A stretch of 42,632 nucleotides of DNA from Ectothiorhodospiraceae bacterium (GCA_020831885.1 JAFIFU010000031.1:1-42632), one strand, 5' to 3'; shown: positions 22,197-30,699, counted from the first letter of the stretch. The notes: generated by a model not told the origin, from the letters alone. Program-made: numbers and translations.

Positions 22197-22213
22197 CGCA
22201 CTATCTTGGTGCG
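22197..22213. promoter_or_regulatory. NtrC binding site 1 upstream of glnA
   Basis: CGCACTA-TCT-TGGTGCG fits the NtrC consensus TGCACCA-N3-TGGTGCA, with GCAC/GTGC arms at the right spacing. Its centre is about 130 bp upstream of the sigma54 start site, a normal enhancer distance. Confidence 0.75.
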
Positions 22214-22227
22214 TCCATGTCCGTTGC

Positions 22228-22244
22228 TGACCCATAATGGTGCG
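22228..22244. promoter_or_regulatory. NtrC binding site 2 upstream of glnA
   Basis: The core GACCCATAATGGTGC has a perfect right arm and a degenerate left arm relative to GCACCA-N3-TGGTGC. The centre is about 31 bp from that of site 1, three helical turns, as expected for cooperating NtrC dimers. A further half site, GCACCAT, occurs at 22271. Confidence 0.6.
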
Positions 22245-22307
22245 TATTCCGTGTCCGGACGGGCCGTTCTGCACCATAAACGGCCATGGAACGCGGTTAT
22301 CTGGTGC

Positions 22308-22324
22308 TGGCACGGTATCTGCTT
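22308..22324 (+). promoter_or_regulatory. Sigma54 promoter of glnA
   Basis: TGGCACGGTATCTGCTT has the -24 GG (22309-22310) and -12 GC (22321-22322) separated by exactly 10 nt and matches TGGCAC-N5-TTGC closely. It predicts a start near 22334 and a leader of about 40 nt carrying GGAGG. NtrC sites upstream complete a nitrogen-controlled promoter. Confidence 0.85.
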
Positions 22325-22374
22325 AAGGGTTTTCGAATCCGTTTTCCGCGTTTGTACCCAATTGGAGGTCAAGC

Positions 22375-23790
22375 ATGGCTCGCACTGCAGCTGATATCCT
22401 GAAACTGATCAAGGACGAAAACGTCAAGTTCGTTGATTTCCGCTTCACCGATACCAAGGGCAAGGAACAGCACGTCACCGTGCCGGCCTCCACGGTGGAA
22501 GAGGAAACCTTCGAGGACGGCAAGATGTTCGACGGGTCGTCGATTGCCGGCTGGAAGGGCATCAACGAATCCGACATGATTCTCATGCCGGACCCGGACA
22601 CGGCCACACTGGATCCGTTCTTCGATGAACCCACGCTGAACCTTACGTGCGATATCATCGAGCCCAACACCATGCAGGGATACGAGCGCGATCCTCGCTC
22701 CATCGCCAAGCGCGCCGAAGCCTACCTGAAGTCCACCGGCCTGGGTGATACCGCGTTCTTCGGTCCGGAGCCGGAGTTTTTCATCTTCGATGATGTGCGT
22801 TTCGGCGCCGACATGAGCGGCACCTTCTACAAGATCGACTCCGAGGAAGCCGGCTGGAACTCCGAGCGTGTCTACGAGGACGGCAACATGGGCCACCGCC
22901 CCAAGGTCAAGGGTGGCTATTTCCCTGTTCCGCCGGTGGATTCCCTGCATGACATCCGCACGTCCATGTGTCTGGCCCTTGAGGAGATGGGCATGGAGGT
23001 GGAGGTGCACCACCATGAAGTGGCCACCGCCGGTCAGTGCGAGATCGGCGTGAGGTTCAACACCCTGGTGAAGAAGGCCGACGAGGTGCAGAAGCTGAAG
23101 TACGTTGTGCACAATGTGGCGGCCGCCTACGGCAAGACGGCCACCTTCATGCCCAAGCCGCTGGTGGGGGACAACGGGTCCGGCATGCACGTTCACCAGT
23201 CCTTTTCCAAGGACGGGGAGAACCAGTTCTCCGGCGACCAGTACGGCGGTCTGTCCGAAACCGCCTTGTACTATATCGGTGGCATCATCAAGCATGCCAA
23301 GGCTCTCAACGCGTTCACCAACGCGTCCACCAACAGCTACAAGCGTCTGGTACCGGGCTTCGAAGCCCCGGTGTTGCTGGCCTATTCGGCCCGTAACCGC
23401 TCCGCGTCGATCCGTATTCCGTGGATCTCCAACCCGAAGGCGCGCCGGATCGAAGTGCGGTTCCCGGATTCCACCGGAAACCCGTATTTCGCCTTCACGG
23501 CCATGCTGATGGCCGGCCTGGACGGGATTCAGAACAAGATCCATCCGGGCGATGCCATGGACAAGGATCTCTACGACCTGCCGCCGGAGGAGGAAAAGGA
23601 TATTCCCAAGGTGGCGTTCGATCTCGAGGAGGCGCTGGAAGCGCTGGACAAGGATCGGGAGTTCCTGAAGGCGGGGGGTGTGTTCACCGATGACTCCATC
23701 GACGCCTACATTGCGTTGAAAATGGAGGAAGTGACCCGCCTGCGCATGACCACCCACCCGGTGGAATTCGATATGTATTACAGCGTGTAA
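22375..23790 (+). CDS. glnA: Glutamine synthetase type I
   Basis: A 471-residue GSI-beta enzyme that makes glutamine from glutamate, ammonia and ATP as a dodecamer. It contains [41 protein letters not shown] and [19 protein letters not shown]. The adenylylation Tyr is residue 400 in [11 protein letters not shown], so covalent control by GlnE is expected. The ATG at 22375 follows TTGGAGG. It is transcribed from the sigma54 promoter upstream and ends at a strong terminator. Confidence 0.99.
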   Translation: MARTAADILKLIKDENVKFVDFRFTDTKGKEQHVTVPASTVEEETFEDGKMFDGSSIAGWKGINESDMILMPDPDTATLDPFFDEPTLNLTCDIIEPNTMQGYERDPRSIAKRAEAYLKSTGLGDTAFFGPEPEFFIFDDVRFGADMSGTFYKIDSEEAGWNSERVYEDGNMGHRPKVKGGYFPVPPVDSLHDIRTSMCLALEEMGMEVEVHHHEVATAGQCEIGVRFNTLVKKADEVQKLKYVVHNVAAAYGKTATFMPKPLVGDNGSGMHVHQSFSKDGENQFSGDQYGGLSETALYYIGGIIKHAKALNAFTNASTNSYKRLVPGFEAPVLLAYSARNRSASIRIPWISNPKARRIEVRFPDSTGNPYFAFTAMLMAGLDGIQNKIHPGDAMDKDLYDLPPEEEKDIPKVAFDLEEALEALDKDREFLKAGGVFTDDSIDAYIALKMEEVTRLRMTTHPVEFDMYYSV

Positions 23791-23818
23791 CGCTGATTAC
23801 CAGAGCGTCTGGTACTGG

Positions 23819-23846
23819 AAAAGGGGGCCTCGTCAGGCCCCCTTTT
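23819..23846 (+). terminator. Rho-independent terminator after glnA
   Basis: AAAAGGGGGCCT and AGGCCCCCTTTT form a perfect 12-bp stem around CGTC, ending in a T4 run. It lies 28 nt after the glnA stop and should separate glnA from the DUF4124 gene. A smaller hairpin, ACCAGA-GCG-TCTGGT, lies just before it at 23799-23813. Confidence 0.93.
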
Positions 23847-23894
23847 CGTTTCCGCCTATTGTCACCCGCCCCCTGCTGCCCTACATTGCCAGAC

Positions 23895-24416
23895 ATGAAT
23901 ATCCGGTTTCTTATACCGTTGCTGCTGGCGATGCCGCTGGCCCTATCGGCGCAGATCTACCGTCACGTGGATGATGACGGCCGGGTGACTTACTCGGATC
24001 AGCCCCATCCCGATGCCGAGGAAGTGGAGCTACCGTCGCCATCCGTCTACGAGGCTCCCCGCCGCCAGCCGGCGCCGGCGCCAGCTCCCGACGCGGAACC
24101 ACCGGCTCCCGCATACCAGAACATCGCCATCGCCGACCCGCCGCACGAGGGCACCGTGCGGGACAATGAAGGCCGGGTTCAGGTCCGTATCCATATTCAG
24201 CCCGAGTTGCGGGAGCACCATGAACTGGAACTGCTCCTGGATGGTGAGCCCGTGGCCGGTGGCCGGTCCCTGAGCTACGAGCTGGAAAATGTCTATCGCG
24301 GCGCACACCAGCTTCAGGTCCGGGTCCGTGACCGACGCGGCGATGTGGTGGCGGAATCGGACAGCAGCACGTTCTACATGCACCAGGCCTCAAGACTGTT
24401 TCCACAGCGCCAATAG
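23895..24416 (+). CDS. DUF4124 domain exported protein
   Basis: A 173-residue exported protein. The signal peptide MNIRFLIPLLLAMPLALSA precedes the DUF4124 core QIYRHVDDDGRVTYSDQPHPDAEEVEL. A Pro/Ala-rich linker (about residues 50-75) leads to a C-terminal beta-rich domain with VQVRIHIQPELREHHELELLLDGEPV, resembling an Ig-like fold. The molecular role is unknown. Genes of this family often sit between glnA and ntrB in pseudomonads, as here. The ATG at 23895 is preferred over an upstream in-frame start because it begins the signal peptide. Confidence 0.88.
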   Translation: MNIRFLIPLLLAMPLALSAQIYRHVDDDGRVTYSDQPHPDAEEVELPSPSVYEAPRRQPAPAPAPDAEPPAPAYQNIAIADPPHEGTVRDNEGRVQVRIHIQPELREHHELELLLDGEPVAGGRSLSYELENVYRGAHQLQVRVRDRRGDVVAESDSSTFYMHQASRLFPQRQ

Positions 24417-24479
24417 GTCTCCCGGCCGATCGCGTACAGCCCACCCTTGCGTTCCCCGCCCGCGCACCAATGTCGCATG

Positions 24480-24502
24480 GTATGCACCATATTGGTGCAT
24501 AC
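24480..24502. promoter_or_regulatory. Strong NtrC binding site upstream of glnL
   Basis: Arms GTATGCACCA and TGGTGCATAC are perfectly inverted around TAT and contain the full TGCACCA-N3-TGGTGCA consensus. It is the best NtrC site in the window, about 150 bp upstream of the predicted glnL start site. Confidence 0.88.
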
Positions 24503-24517
24503 TTGTGGAAACCCGTG

Positions 24518-24533
24518 TGCACCCCCTGGTGCG
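24518..24533. promoter_or_regulatory. Second NtrC-like site upstream of glnL
   Basis: TGCACCC-CC-TGGTGCG has good arms but a spacer one nt shorter than consensus, so binding may be weaker. It is about 34 bp from the strong site. Confidence 0.5.
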
Positions 24534-24615
24534 TTACACCGGTTGCCGGACCGGAAACGGTGCGATAACGGGCCATGGGGTGACCTTTGCCCATCGAAGA
24601 TGCACCAATCTGGGA

Positions 24616-24633
24616 TTGGCCTGGGTTTTGCTT
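24616..24633 (+). promoter_or_regulatory. Sigma54 promoter of glnL
   Basis: TTGGCCTGGGTTTTGCTT has GG (24618-24619) and GC (24630-24631) with a 10-nt gap and a near-ideal TTGCTT -12 element. The predicted start is at about 24643, next to the glnL ATG at 24644. Confidence 0.8.
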
Positions 24634-24643
24634 GGAATACCGT

Positions 24644-25708
24644 ATGACAGCAATCGACTCTGAGAACGCACTCGCCCAGTGCGTGACCGATAACATGAGC
24701 ACGGCTGTGCTGCTGATGGATGGCGAGCGCCGGATCCGATTCATCAATCCGGCGGCCCAGTCGCTGTTCGCGATCAGCACCCGGCAGGTGACCGGCAATC
24801 GCCTGTCCACCATGTCGCCGGCCGGGCGGCTTCTGGAGCGGGCTGCGGGGCAGGCCCTGGAGTCCGGCGAGGCCTTCACCGAGCGGGAACGCCGGCTGGA
24901 GCTCTCCCCGGGGCGGTACATTACGGTGGATGTGGCCGTCACACCGGTGAGCGGTGGCCGGGTTCTGCTGGAGCTCGCGCACCTGGACCGCCGGTTGCGC
25001 ATCACGCGGGAACAGCACCTGATCAGTCAGAATCAGGCAACGCGACAGTTGCTGCGCGGTCTGGCACACGAGATCAAGAATCCATTGGGTGGACTGCGAG
25101 GCGCAGCCCAACTGCTGGAGCGGGAGTTGGATAACCCCACGCTCAAGGAATACACGCAAGTGATCATCGAAGAGGCGGACCGCCTGCGGACCCTGGTCAA
25201 TGGCCTGCTGGGCCCGAACACGCGGCCGAACAAGCGCGCCACCAACATCCATGAGGTCCTGGAGCGGGTCCGCCAGTTGGCGGAAGCGGAGGCACCGCCT
25301 GGTGTCAGCCTGATACGGGACTACGATCCTTCCATTCCGGACATCCTCGCCGAGCCCAATCAGCTTATTCAGGCCATGCTGAACGTCGTCCGCAACGCGC
25401 TGCAGGCGGTGGGCGAGGTGGGCCGCATCACCCTTCGCACCCGCACGCAGCGCCAGTTCACCATCGCCGACACACCGCACAAGCTTGTCGTACGGGTGGA
25501 TGTCATCGATACCGGCCCCGGCATCCCCCCGGAGCTGATGGACCGGATTTTCTATCCCATGGTGACCTCCAGGGCCGAGGGCACCGGACTTGGCTTGTCC
25601 ATTGCGCAGACACTGGTCAACCAGCATGGCGGCCTGATCGAATGCTGGAGCGAACCCGGCAACACGGTGTTCACCGTCTGGTTGCCCCTGGAGACAGAGC
25701 ATGAGTGA
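24644..25708 (+). CDS. glnL: Nitrogen regulation sensor kinase NtrB
   Basis: A 354-residue PAS-containing histidine kinase/phosphatase that controls NtrC in response to PII. The PAS-like N-terminus includes ERRIRFINPAAQSLFAIS. The phospho-acceptor is His142 in GLAHEIKNPLGGLRGAAQLLE. The ATPase domain has NVVRNALQAV, DTGPGIPPELMDRIFYPMVT and GTGLGLSIAQTLVNQHGG. No membrane helix is present, as usual for NtrB. I choose the ATG at 24644; an upstream TTG frame would lie in the promoter. It overlaps glnG by 8 nt. Confidence 0.96.
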   Translation: MTAIDSENALAQCVTDNMSTAVLLMDGERRIRFINPAAQSLFAISTRQVTGNRLSTMSPAGRLLERAAGQALESGEAFTERERRLELSPGRYITVDVAVTPVSGGRVLLELAHLDRRLRITREQHLISQNQATRQLLRGLAHEIKNPLGGLRGAAQLLERELDNPTLKEYTQVIIEEADRLRTLVNGLLGPNTRPNKRATNIHEVLERVRQLAEAEAPPGVSLIRDYDPSIPDILAEPNQLIQAMLNVVRNALQAVGEVGRITLRTRTQRQFTIADTPHKLVVRVDVIDTGPGIPPELMDRIFYPMVTSRAEGTGLGLSIAQTLVNQHGGLIECWSEPGNTVFTVWLPLETEHE

Positions 25709-27101
25709 CAGCGAACAGATCTGGTTGGTGGATGACGACCGTTCCATCCGCTGGGTGCTGGAGAAGGCGCTCCAGCAGGAGCAGCTCACCGTGCGCAGCT
25801 TCGAGAACGGCGACGCGGCGCTGACAGCCCTGAACCGTTCCCAGCCGGCGGTCCTGATCACGGACATCCGTATGCCCGGGGTGGACGGGCTCGAGTTGCT
25901 CCGCCAGGTGCAGAATCGCTGGCCCGATCTGCCGGTCATCGTGATCACCGCCCATTCGGACCTGGACTCGGCCGTCTCCGCGTATCAGGGTGGGGCCTTC
26001 GAGTATCTGCCCAAACCCTTCGATGTGGATGATGCCGTCCGCCTGGTGCGACGCGCCCTGGATAACCGGCGCCAAAGCGGTACGCTGTTGCGGCCGGAGC
26101 CCGATAAGGTACCGGAGATCATCGGCGAAGCACCGGCCATGCAGGAGGTGTTCCGGGCCATCGGTCGCCTCTCCACCTCCAACATCAATGTGTTGATCAA
26201 CGGTGAGTCCGGTACCGGCAAGGAACTGGTGGCCAGTGCCTTGCATCGACACAGCCCCCGCCGGGATAAACCCTTCATCCCCCTGAACATGGCCGCCATC
26301 CCCCGGGACCTGATGGAATCCGAACTGTTCGGCCACGAAAAGGGCGCTTTCACCGGCGCCCACTCCACCCGTCAGGGGCGTTTCGAACAGGCCAACGGGG
26401 GTACCCTTTTCCTGGACGAGATCGGCGACATGCCGGCGGAGCTCCAGACCCGGCTGTTGCGTGTGCTGGCGGACGGCCAGTTCTACCGCGTTGGCGGTCA
26501 TACGCCCATTCAGGTGGATGTGCGCATTATTGCCGCCACCCATCAGAACCTGGAGGCACGCGTCCGTCAGGGGCACTTCCGGGAGGATCTGTTTCACCGC
26601 CTCAACGTGATACGCATCCACCTCCCGGCCCTGCGGGAACGCAGGGAGGATATCCCCCGGCTCGCCGCTCATTTTCTCGCTGAAGCGGCCAGTGAGTTGA
26701 GCGCCGAATGCAAGATCCTGCGCCCGGAGGTGGAGCGTTTTCTGATGAGCCTGGACTGGCCTGGAAACGTGCGCCAGTTGGAGAACGCCTGCCGCTGGTT
26801 GACGGTCATGGCCAACGGCAAGGAAGTTCACATCAGTGACCTGCCACCGGAGCTTCGCCAGGAAGGACGCCCGGAGCAGGTTGGTGACGACTGGGAGCAG
26901 GCGTTGGCACAGTGGGCCAACCGGGCGTTGGCGGAAGGGCGTCAGGGTCTGCTGGAGACCGCGTTGCCCACGTTCGAACGCATCATGATCGAGGCAGCGG
27001 TCCGCAGCACCGGAGGGCGACGCCAGGACGCCGCGCGCCTGCTGGGCTGGGGCCGCAACACCCTGACCCGGAAGATCAAGGAACTGAAGCTGGACTGCTG
27101 A
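25701..27101 (+). CDS. glnG: Nitrogen regulation response regulator NtrC
   Basis: A 466-residue sigma54-dependent activator. The receiver domain has acidic DDD at 11-13, phospho-acceptor Asp55 in LITDIRMPG and Lys in LPKPFD. The AAA+ domain has GESGTGKE, the sigma54-contacting GAFTGA loop and LFLDEIGDMP. A Fis-type helix-turn-helix with RRQDAARLLGWGRNTLTRKIKEL ends the protein. It should bind the palindromes upstream of glnA and glnL and activate both sigma54 promoters. Translation is probably coupled to glnL through the 8-nt overlap. Confidence 0.97.
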   Translation: MSDSEQIWLVDDDRSIRWVLEKALQQEQLTVRSFENGDAALTALNRSQPAVLITDIRMPGVDGLELLRQVQNRWPDLPVIVITAHSDLDSAVSAYQGGAFEYLPKPFDVDDAVRLVRRALDNRRQSGTLLRPEPDKVPEIIGEAPAMQEVFRAIGRLSTSNINVLINGESGTGKELVASALHRHSPRRDKPFIPLNMAAIPRDLMESELFGHEKGAFTGAHSTRQGRFEQANGGTLFLDEIGDMPAELQTRLLRVLADGQFYRVGGHTPIQVDVRIIAATHQNLEARVRQGHFREDLFHRLNVIRIHLPALRERREDIPRLAAHFLAEAASELSAECKILRPEVERFLMSLDWPGNVRQLENACRWLTVMANGKEVHISDLPPELRQEGRPEQVGDDWEQALAQWANRALAEGRQGLLETALPTFERIMIEAAVRSTGGRRQDAARLLGWGRNTLTRKIKELKLDC

Positions 27102-27120
27102 CCCGGTGAGATATCCGGGT
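27101..27120. terminator. Weak hairpin between convergent glnG and an outer-membrane-like gene
   Basis: ACCCGG and CCGGGT flank an 8-nt loop in the short gap between the two convergent stop codons. No T-tract follows on either strand, so it is a poor intrinsic terminator. Confidence 0.3.
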
Positions 27121-27653
27121 TAGAAACGCAGCCCGAGCGTTGTCTCCACCATGGGGAGGAATTCCCGGTCGATACGTTCCCCGTCCGCCGTATCCACCGA
27201 CTCCAGTCGGGCAACGCCCAGGCTGAAACCAATGCGTCCCCGCGGCATCACATGCTGGTAACCGAGGCCGCCGCCCAGGCCCAGACGCTGATAGCCGATC
27301 CTTCGGCCATCCTCCCGCCGGCGTTCCACGTCCAGGGTGCCGCCGAAGCCGGTCACGTACCAACTGCTCTCCAACCCGTTACTGGCGGAGAACAGACGAA
27401 AGCCAGCAGCGAAGCCCATCTCCCGCCCATCTTCCCAGCGGTCGATATCCAGACCGCGGACGTGACCGCCGAGCAGCACATACACGCTGCCCACGGGGTT
27501 GGCGATCTCCAGATGGACACCCGCCAGATCGTTGATGCTACCCAAACCGAGATAGGTCTGCTCCTGCAGGACATGGGACCAACGGCCGTACTCGGCTGTG
27601 GACGCAGGCAGTGCGAGCAGACACAGGAAAAGGGTGAGGCACACACGGATCAT
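27120..27653 (-). CDS. Small outer-membrane-like beta-barrel protein
   Basis: A 177-residue exported protein. The signal peptide is MIRVCLTLFLCLLALPASTA. The mature part alternates polar and hydrophobic residues (GSVYVLLGGHVRGLDID, GFAAGFRLFSASNG, SWYVTGFGGTLDVE, GLGGGLGYQHVMPRGRIGFSLGVARLE) and ends in TLGLRF, with the C-terminal Phe typical of barrels inserted by BamA. About eight strands would fit. No family is recognised. It converges on glnG and follows the phaB-like gene by 37 nt in the same direction. Confidence 0.75.
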   Translation of the reverse strand: MIRVCLTLFLCLLALPASTAEYGRWSHVLQEQTYLGLGSINDLAGVHLEIANPVGSVYVLLGGHVRGLDIDRWEDGREMGFAAGFRLFSASNGLESSWYVTGFGGTLDVERRREDGRRIGYQRLGLGGGLGYQHVMPRGRIGFSLGVARLESVDTADGERIDREFLPMVETTLGLRF

Positions 27654-27690
27654 GGCCTCACCCTACCACAGCCGGCGGTGGGTGGCCGGA

Positions 27691-28434
27691 TTACATGTAT
27701 ACACCACCGTTGACATTGATCTGCTGCCCGGTGATGTAGTCCCCATCCGCCGCCAGGAACGCCACGGTACGGGCGATCTCCTCCGGTTTACCGAAGCGTC
27801 GCATGGGAATCCGGTCCAGAATCTTCTCCTGGATGTTCTCCGGTACCTGGGCCAGCATTTCCGTCAACGTGAAGCCCGGTGCTATGGCGTTCACGGTGAT
27901 ATTATTGCGCGCCAGTTCCTGCGCGGCGCTCTTCGTGAAGGCGATGATCCCGCCCTTACTGGCTGAATAGTTGCTCTGACCGAAGTTGCCCGCCTGGCCG
28001 ACGAAGGAGCTGATGTTGATGATCCGGCCAAAGTTCTGCTCCAGCATGGAGGGCAGCACCGCCGAAACGGTGTAATAGACACTGTTCAGATTGGTGTGAA
28101 TGACCGCGTCCCAGTCATCGTCCGTCAGCTTTTTCAGTGTCTTGTCGCGGGTGATCCCGGCGTTATTCACCAGGATGTCCAACTGGCCGAACGTGTCCAC
28201 CACCTCCTTGACCAGGCCCCGGGCCTGTTCCTTCACGCTGACATCCGCTTGCGCCACATGTGCTTTCACACCGCGCTCCCGGATCATGTCAGCCGTTTCC
28301 TCAGCCTCCGCCTTGCCACCACGGTAGTTGATGGCGACGTTGGCGCCGAGTTCCGCCAGCTCCAGCGCGATGGCCCGACCGATACCCCGGGATCCACCCG
28401 TGACCAGCGCAATCTTGTTATCCAGACGACCCAT
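27691..28434 (-). CDS. SDR-family acetoacetyl-CoA / 3-oxoacyl reductase
   Basis: A 247-residue short-chain dehydrogenase. It has the NADPH-binding TGGSRGIGRAIA, NNAG in VNNAGITRD, the catalytic Ser in INISSFVG and YSASK. The tail INVNGGVYM resembles PhaB, the NADPH acetoacetyl-CoA reductase of polyhydroxybutyrate synthesis, but FabG of fatty-acid synthesis has the same fold. No phaA or phaC is in the window, so I leave the symbol blank. The ATG at 28434 has a GGAGG site; a longer upstream frame is Arg-rich and rejected. Confidence 0.9.
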   Translation of the reverse strand: MGRLDNKIALVTGGSRGIGRAIALELAELGANVAINYRGGKAEAEETADMIRERGVKAHVAQADVSVKEQARGLVKEVVDTFGQLDILVNNAGITRDKTLKKLTDDDWDAVIHTNLNSVYYTVSAVLPSMLEQNFGRIINISSFVGQAGNFGQSNYSASKGGIIAFTKSAAQELARNNITVNAIAPGFTLTEMLAQVPENIQEKILDRIPMRRFGKPEEIARTVAFLAADGDYITGQQINVNGGVYM

Positions 28435-28485
28435 TGTTGTTACCTCCAGTTGATGTCTTCCGTGAAAAGTGATGCATGATCCATG

Positions 28486-28513
28486 CCCCCGATCCGGCCA
28501 GGCGGATCGGGGG
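28486..28513. repeat. 11-bp inverted repeat between phaB-like gene and trmL
   Basis: CCCCCGATCCG and CGGATCGGGGG flank a 6-nt loop, about 50 bp upstream of the phaB-like start. No T-tract follows on either strand. It could be an operator or a leader hairpin. The rest of this 220-bp divergent gap holds nothing certain. Confidence 0.65.
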
Positions 28514-28654
28514 GGTATCCCCGTGTTGCCGGCGCGCCGACCGCCGAACCGACCCTGCACGTACCGTCAGACGTCGCGATGCGCTCGCGGTTCCGGCGTC
28601 GGTCCCTATTCCTAGCGTAGACTCCGCCCACCGGATTGCCCACAATGCGCTGCC

Positions 28655-29119
28655 ATGCTCCATATCGTTCTCTATCAGCCGGAGATCCCCCCGAACACGG
28701 GCAACGTGATTCGTCTGTGTGCCAATACCGGCGCACAGCTCCACCTGATCGAGCCGCTCGGATTCGCCCTGGACGACACCCGGCTGCGCCGCGCCGGGCT
28801 TGATTATCACGAATGGGCCGGTGTCCAGGTGCACCGGTGTCTGGCGGACTGCACCGCAATCCTGGGGGAGGCCCGCCTGTTCTGCCTGAGCACGCGGGGA
28901 ACGCGTTCCGTTTTCCAGACCCGGTTTCGTTCCGGTGATGCCTTTCTGTTCGGCCCGGAAACCCGGGGCCTGCCGGCGGCTTTGCTGGAGCAATGGCCCC
29001 GGACGCGCATACTCCGGCTTCCCATGCGTGCCCACAGCCGCAGCCTGAACCTGTCCAACGCGGTGGCTGTCACGGTCTACGAAGCCTGGAGGCAACTGGG
29101 CTTCACCGGAGGGCAGTGA
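28655..29119 (+). CDS. trmL: tRNA (cytidine/uridine-34-2'-O)-methyltransferase TrmL
   Basis: A 154-residue SPOUT methyltransferase that 2'-O-methylates the wobble base of leucine tRNAs. The knot motifs are [31 protein letters not shown] and [19 protein letters not shown]. Length is as expected for the minimal TrmL form with no extra domain. It is transcribed away from the phaB-like gene and converges on gpsA. Confidence 0.95.
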   Translation: MLHIVLYQPEIPPNTGNVIRLCANTGAQLHLIEPLGFALDDTRLRRAGLDYHEWAGVQVHRCLADCTAILGEARLFCLSTRGTRSVFQTRFRSGDAFLFGPETRGLPAALLEQWPRTRILRLPMRAHSRSLNLSNAVAVTVYEAWRQLGFTGGQ

Positions 29120-29152
29120 GCGTTTCCCGGTAGCGGGCCCTGGTGGAGGTGG

Positions 29153-30175
29153 TCACTCGGGCTCCGGGCCGAACTCCTCCTTGCGCGACCGGGCCATCAA
29201 CCGTTCCAAGGCCTGCCGCGGGCTCACGCCCCGCGCGACCACCCCGTAGACCTCCTCGCAGATCGGCATTTCCACACCCTGTTGGCGGGCCAGCGCGTGG
29301 ACCTCTCCTGCGGTCCGGACCCCTTCAACCACCTGCCCGATGTCGCGAATCGCCGCCTCCCGAGGCTGGCCCCGCCCCAGTGCCAGACCGAACCGACGGT
29401 TCCGCGACTGATCGTCCGTGCAGGTCAGGATCAGGTCCCCGACCCCGGACAGCCCCATGAACGTCTGCTGCTGCGCGCCCATGGCCTTTCCCAGTCGCAC
29501 GATCTCGGCCAGCCCACGGGTGATCAGCCCCGCCCGGGTGTTGGCGCCTAGCCCGAGGCCGTCCGCGATGCCGGTGGCCACCGCCAGCACGTTCTTCACC
29601 GCGCCGCCCAATTGGACGCCGATGATGTCGGTACTGGTGTAAGGTCGGAAACTGGCGTTGTGGAAAGCCTCCGCCATGTCCGCGGCGAAGCGGCTGTCCG
29701 TGGAGGCAATGGTCACCGCCGTCGGCAGAGCCTGGGCCACCTCCCGGGCAAAGCTCGGGCCGGAAAGCACGCCCATGACGTGTCCCGGCAGCTCCTGGGA
29801 CACCACCGAGTGCAGCAGCCCACCGGATTCCGCTTCCAGGCCCTTGGTCGCCCAGAGAATCCGGGTTTCGGCCGGCACCAGCGGTTTCAACGCCCGGATG
29901 GCATCATGAAACCCATGGCTGGGGACTGCCACCAGGACATCGCCCACCCCATCCACCGCTTCGGCCAGTGATGCGGTGGCGTTCAGGTTGTCGGGGAACG
30001 GGAAGCCCGGCAGGAACCGGCGGTTCTCGCCCGCGCGCCGCAGGTCACGGATCTCTTCAGGGTCATGCCCCCAAAGCCGCACGGTGAGTCCGTTCCGGGC
30101 CAGTACCAGGGCCAGGGCGGTGCCCCAGGAGCCGGCGCCCAGTACCGCCATGGTCCGTACGATCCGGCCGTTCAT
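29153..30175 (-). CDS. gpsA: Glycerol-3-phosphate dehydrogenase (NAD(P)+)
   Basis: A 340-residue GpsA, which reduces dihydroxyacetone phosphate to sn-glycerol-3-phosphate for phospholipids. The N-terminal Rossmann motif is VLGAGSWGTALALVLARNG, and the catalytic Lys lies in GGAVKNVLAVATGIADGLG. GLSGVGDLILTCTDDQSRNRRFG is also typical. I choose the ATG at 30175, which gives the normal length. It lies 20 nt after secB, an order (secB-gpsA) known from enterobacteria. Confidence 0.97.
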   Translation of the reverse strand: MNGRIVRTMAVLGAGSWGTALALVLARNGLTVRLWGHDPEEIRDLRRAGENRRFLPGFPFPDNLNATASLAEAVDGVGDVLVAVPSHGFHDAIRALKPLVPAETRILWATKGLEAESGGLLHSVVSQELPGHVMGVLSGPSFAREVAQALPTAVTIASTDSRFAADMAEAFHNASFRPYTSTDIIGVQLGGAVKNVLAVATGIADGLGLGANTRAGLITRGLAEIVRLGKAMGAQQQTFMGLSGVGDLILTCTDDQSRNRRFGLALGRGQPREAAIRDIGQVVEGVRTAGEVHALARQQGVEMPICEEVYGVVARGVSPRQALERLMARSRKEEFGPEPE

Positions 30176-30195
30176 GCCGTTCCCCCCGCCGCTTG

Positions 30196-30699
30196 TCAGG
30201 CCGGCTTCTGGCCGTCGCCGTTGCCGCCCTTGGCCGCTTGCTGGGCCCGCTGACGCTGCTGCATGTAGAGCGCGTCGAAGTTGACCGGAGCCAGCGCAAG
30301 CTGCGGGAAGCCGCCCTTCCCCACCAGGTCGGAGACGGCTTCCCTGGCATAGGGGAACAGGGTGGCCGGGCAATAGCTGCCCAGCAAGGCTCCGCGAGTG
30401 TTGTCATCGAAACCCTTGAGGGCGAACACACCAGCCTGGTGCACCTCGCAGAGATACGCGGTCTGCTCCTCCAGCTCGGCGGTGACCGTGGTCTTCAGCA
30501 CCACCTCGTAGGTGGTCTCGTCCAACTGGTGGTTCTCCACCTGCAGATCCAGGTTCACCTTCGGCTTCCACTCGCCGCGGAAGATCGCCGGTGCGTTGGG
30601 CGCCTCGAAGGACATGTCCTTGAGGTAGATCTTGTGAATGGCGAACTGCTGGCCTGGCTGCTGCTGGCCAGCGGCGCCACCTTGCTGTGCTTCGGCCAT
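30196..30699 (-). CDS. secB: Protein-export chaperone SecB
   Basis: A 167-residue tetrameric cytosolic chaperone that keeps preproteins unfolded and passes them to SecA. Typical blocks are FAIHKIYLKDMSFEAPNAP, YEVVLKTTVTAE, VHQAGVFALKGFD and CPATLFPYAREAVSDLVGKGGFPQLALAPVNFDALY. Both ends are Gln/Gly-rich and low in complexity. The ATG at 30699 gives the usual length. It is 19 nt after the rhodanese gene; the glutaredoxin gene often found between them is absent. Confidence 0.97.
   Translation of the reverse strand: MAEAQQGGAAGQQQPGQQFAIHKIYLKDMSFEAPNAPAIFRGEWKPKVNLDLQVENHQLDETTYEVVLKTTVTAELEEQTAYLCEVHQAGVFALKGFDDNTRGALLGSYCPATLFPYAREAVSDLVGKGGFPQLALAPVNFDALYMQQRQRAQQAAKGGNGDGQKPA

Noticed and set aside
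22369-23757. A 462-codon open frame antisense to glnA
   Set aside because: It mirrors the strong codon bias of glnA; glnA itself is beyond doubt and has a matched promoter and terminator.
24374-25948. A 524-codon open frame antisense to glnL
   Set aside because: It would cover the NtrC sites, the sigma54 promoter and glnL, and its sequence has no recognisable domain.
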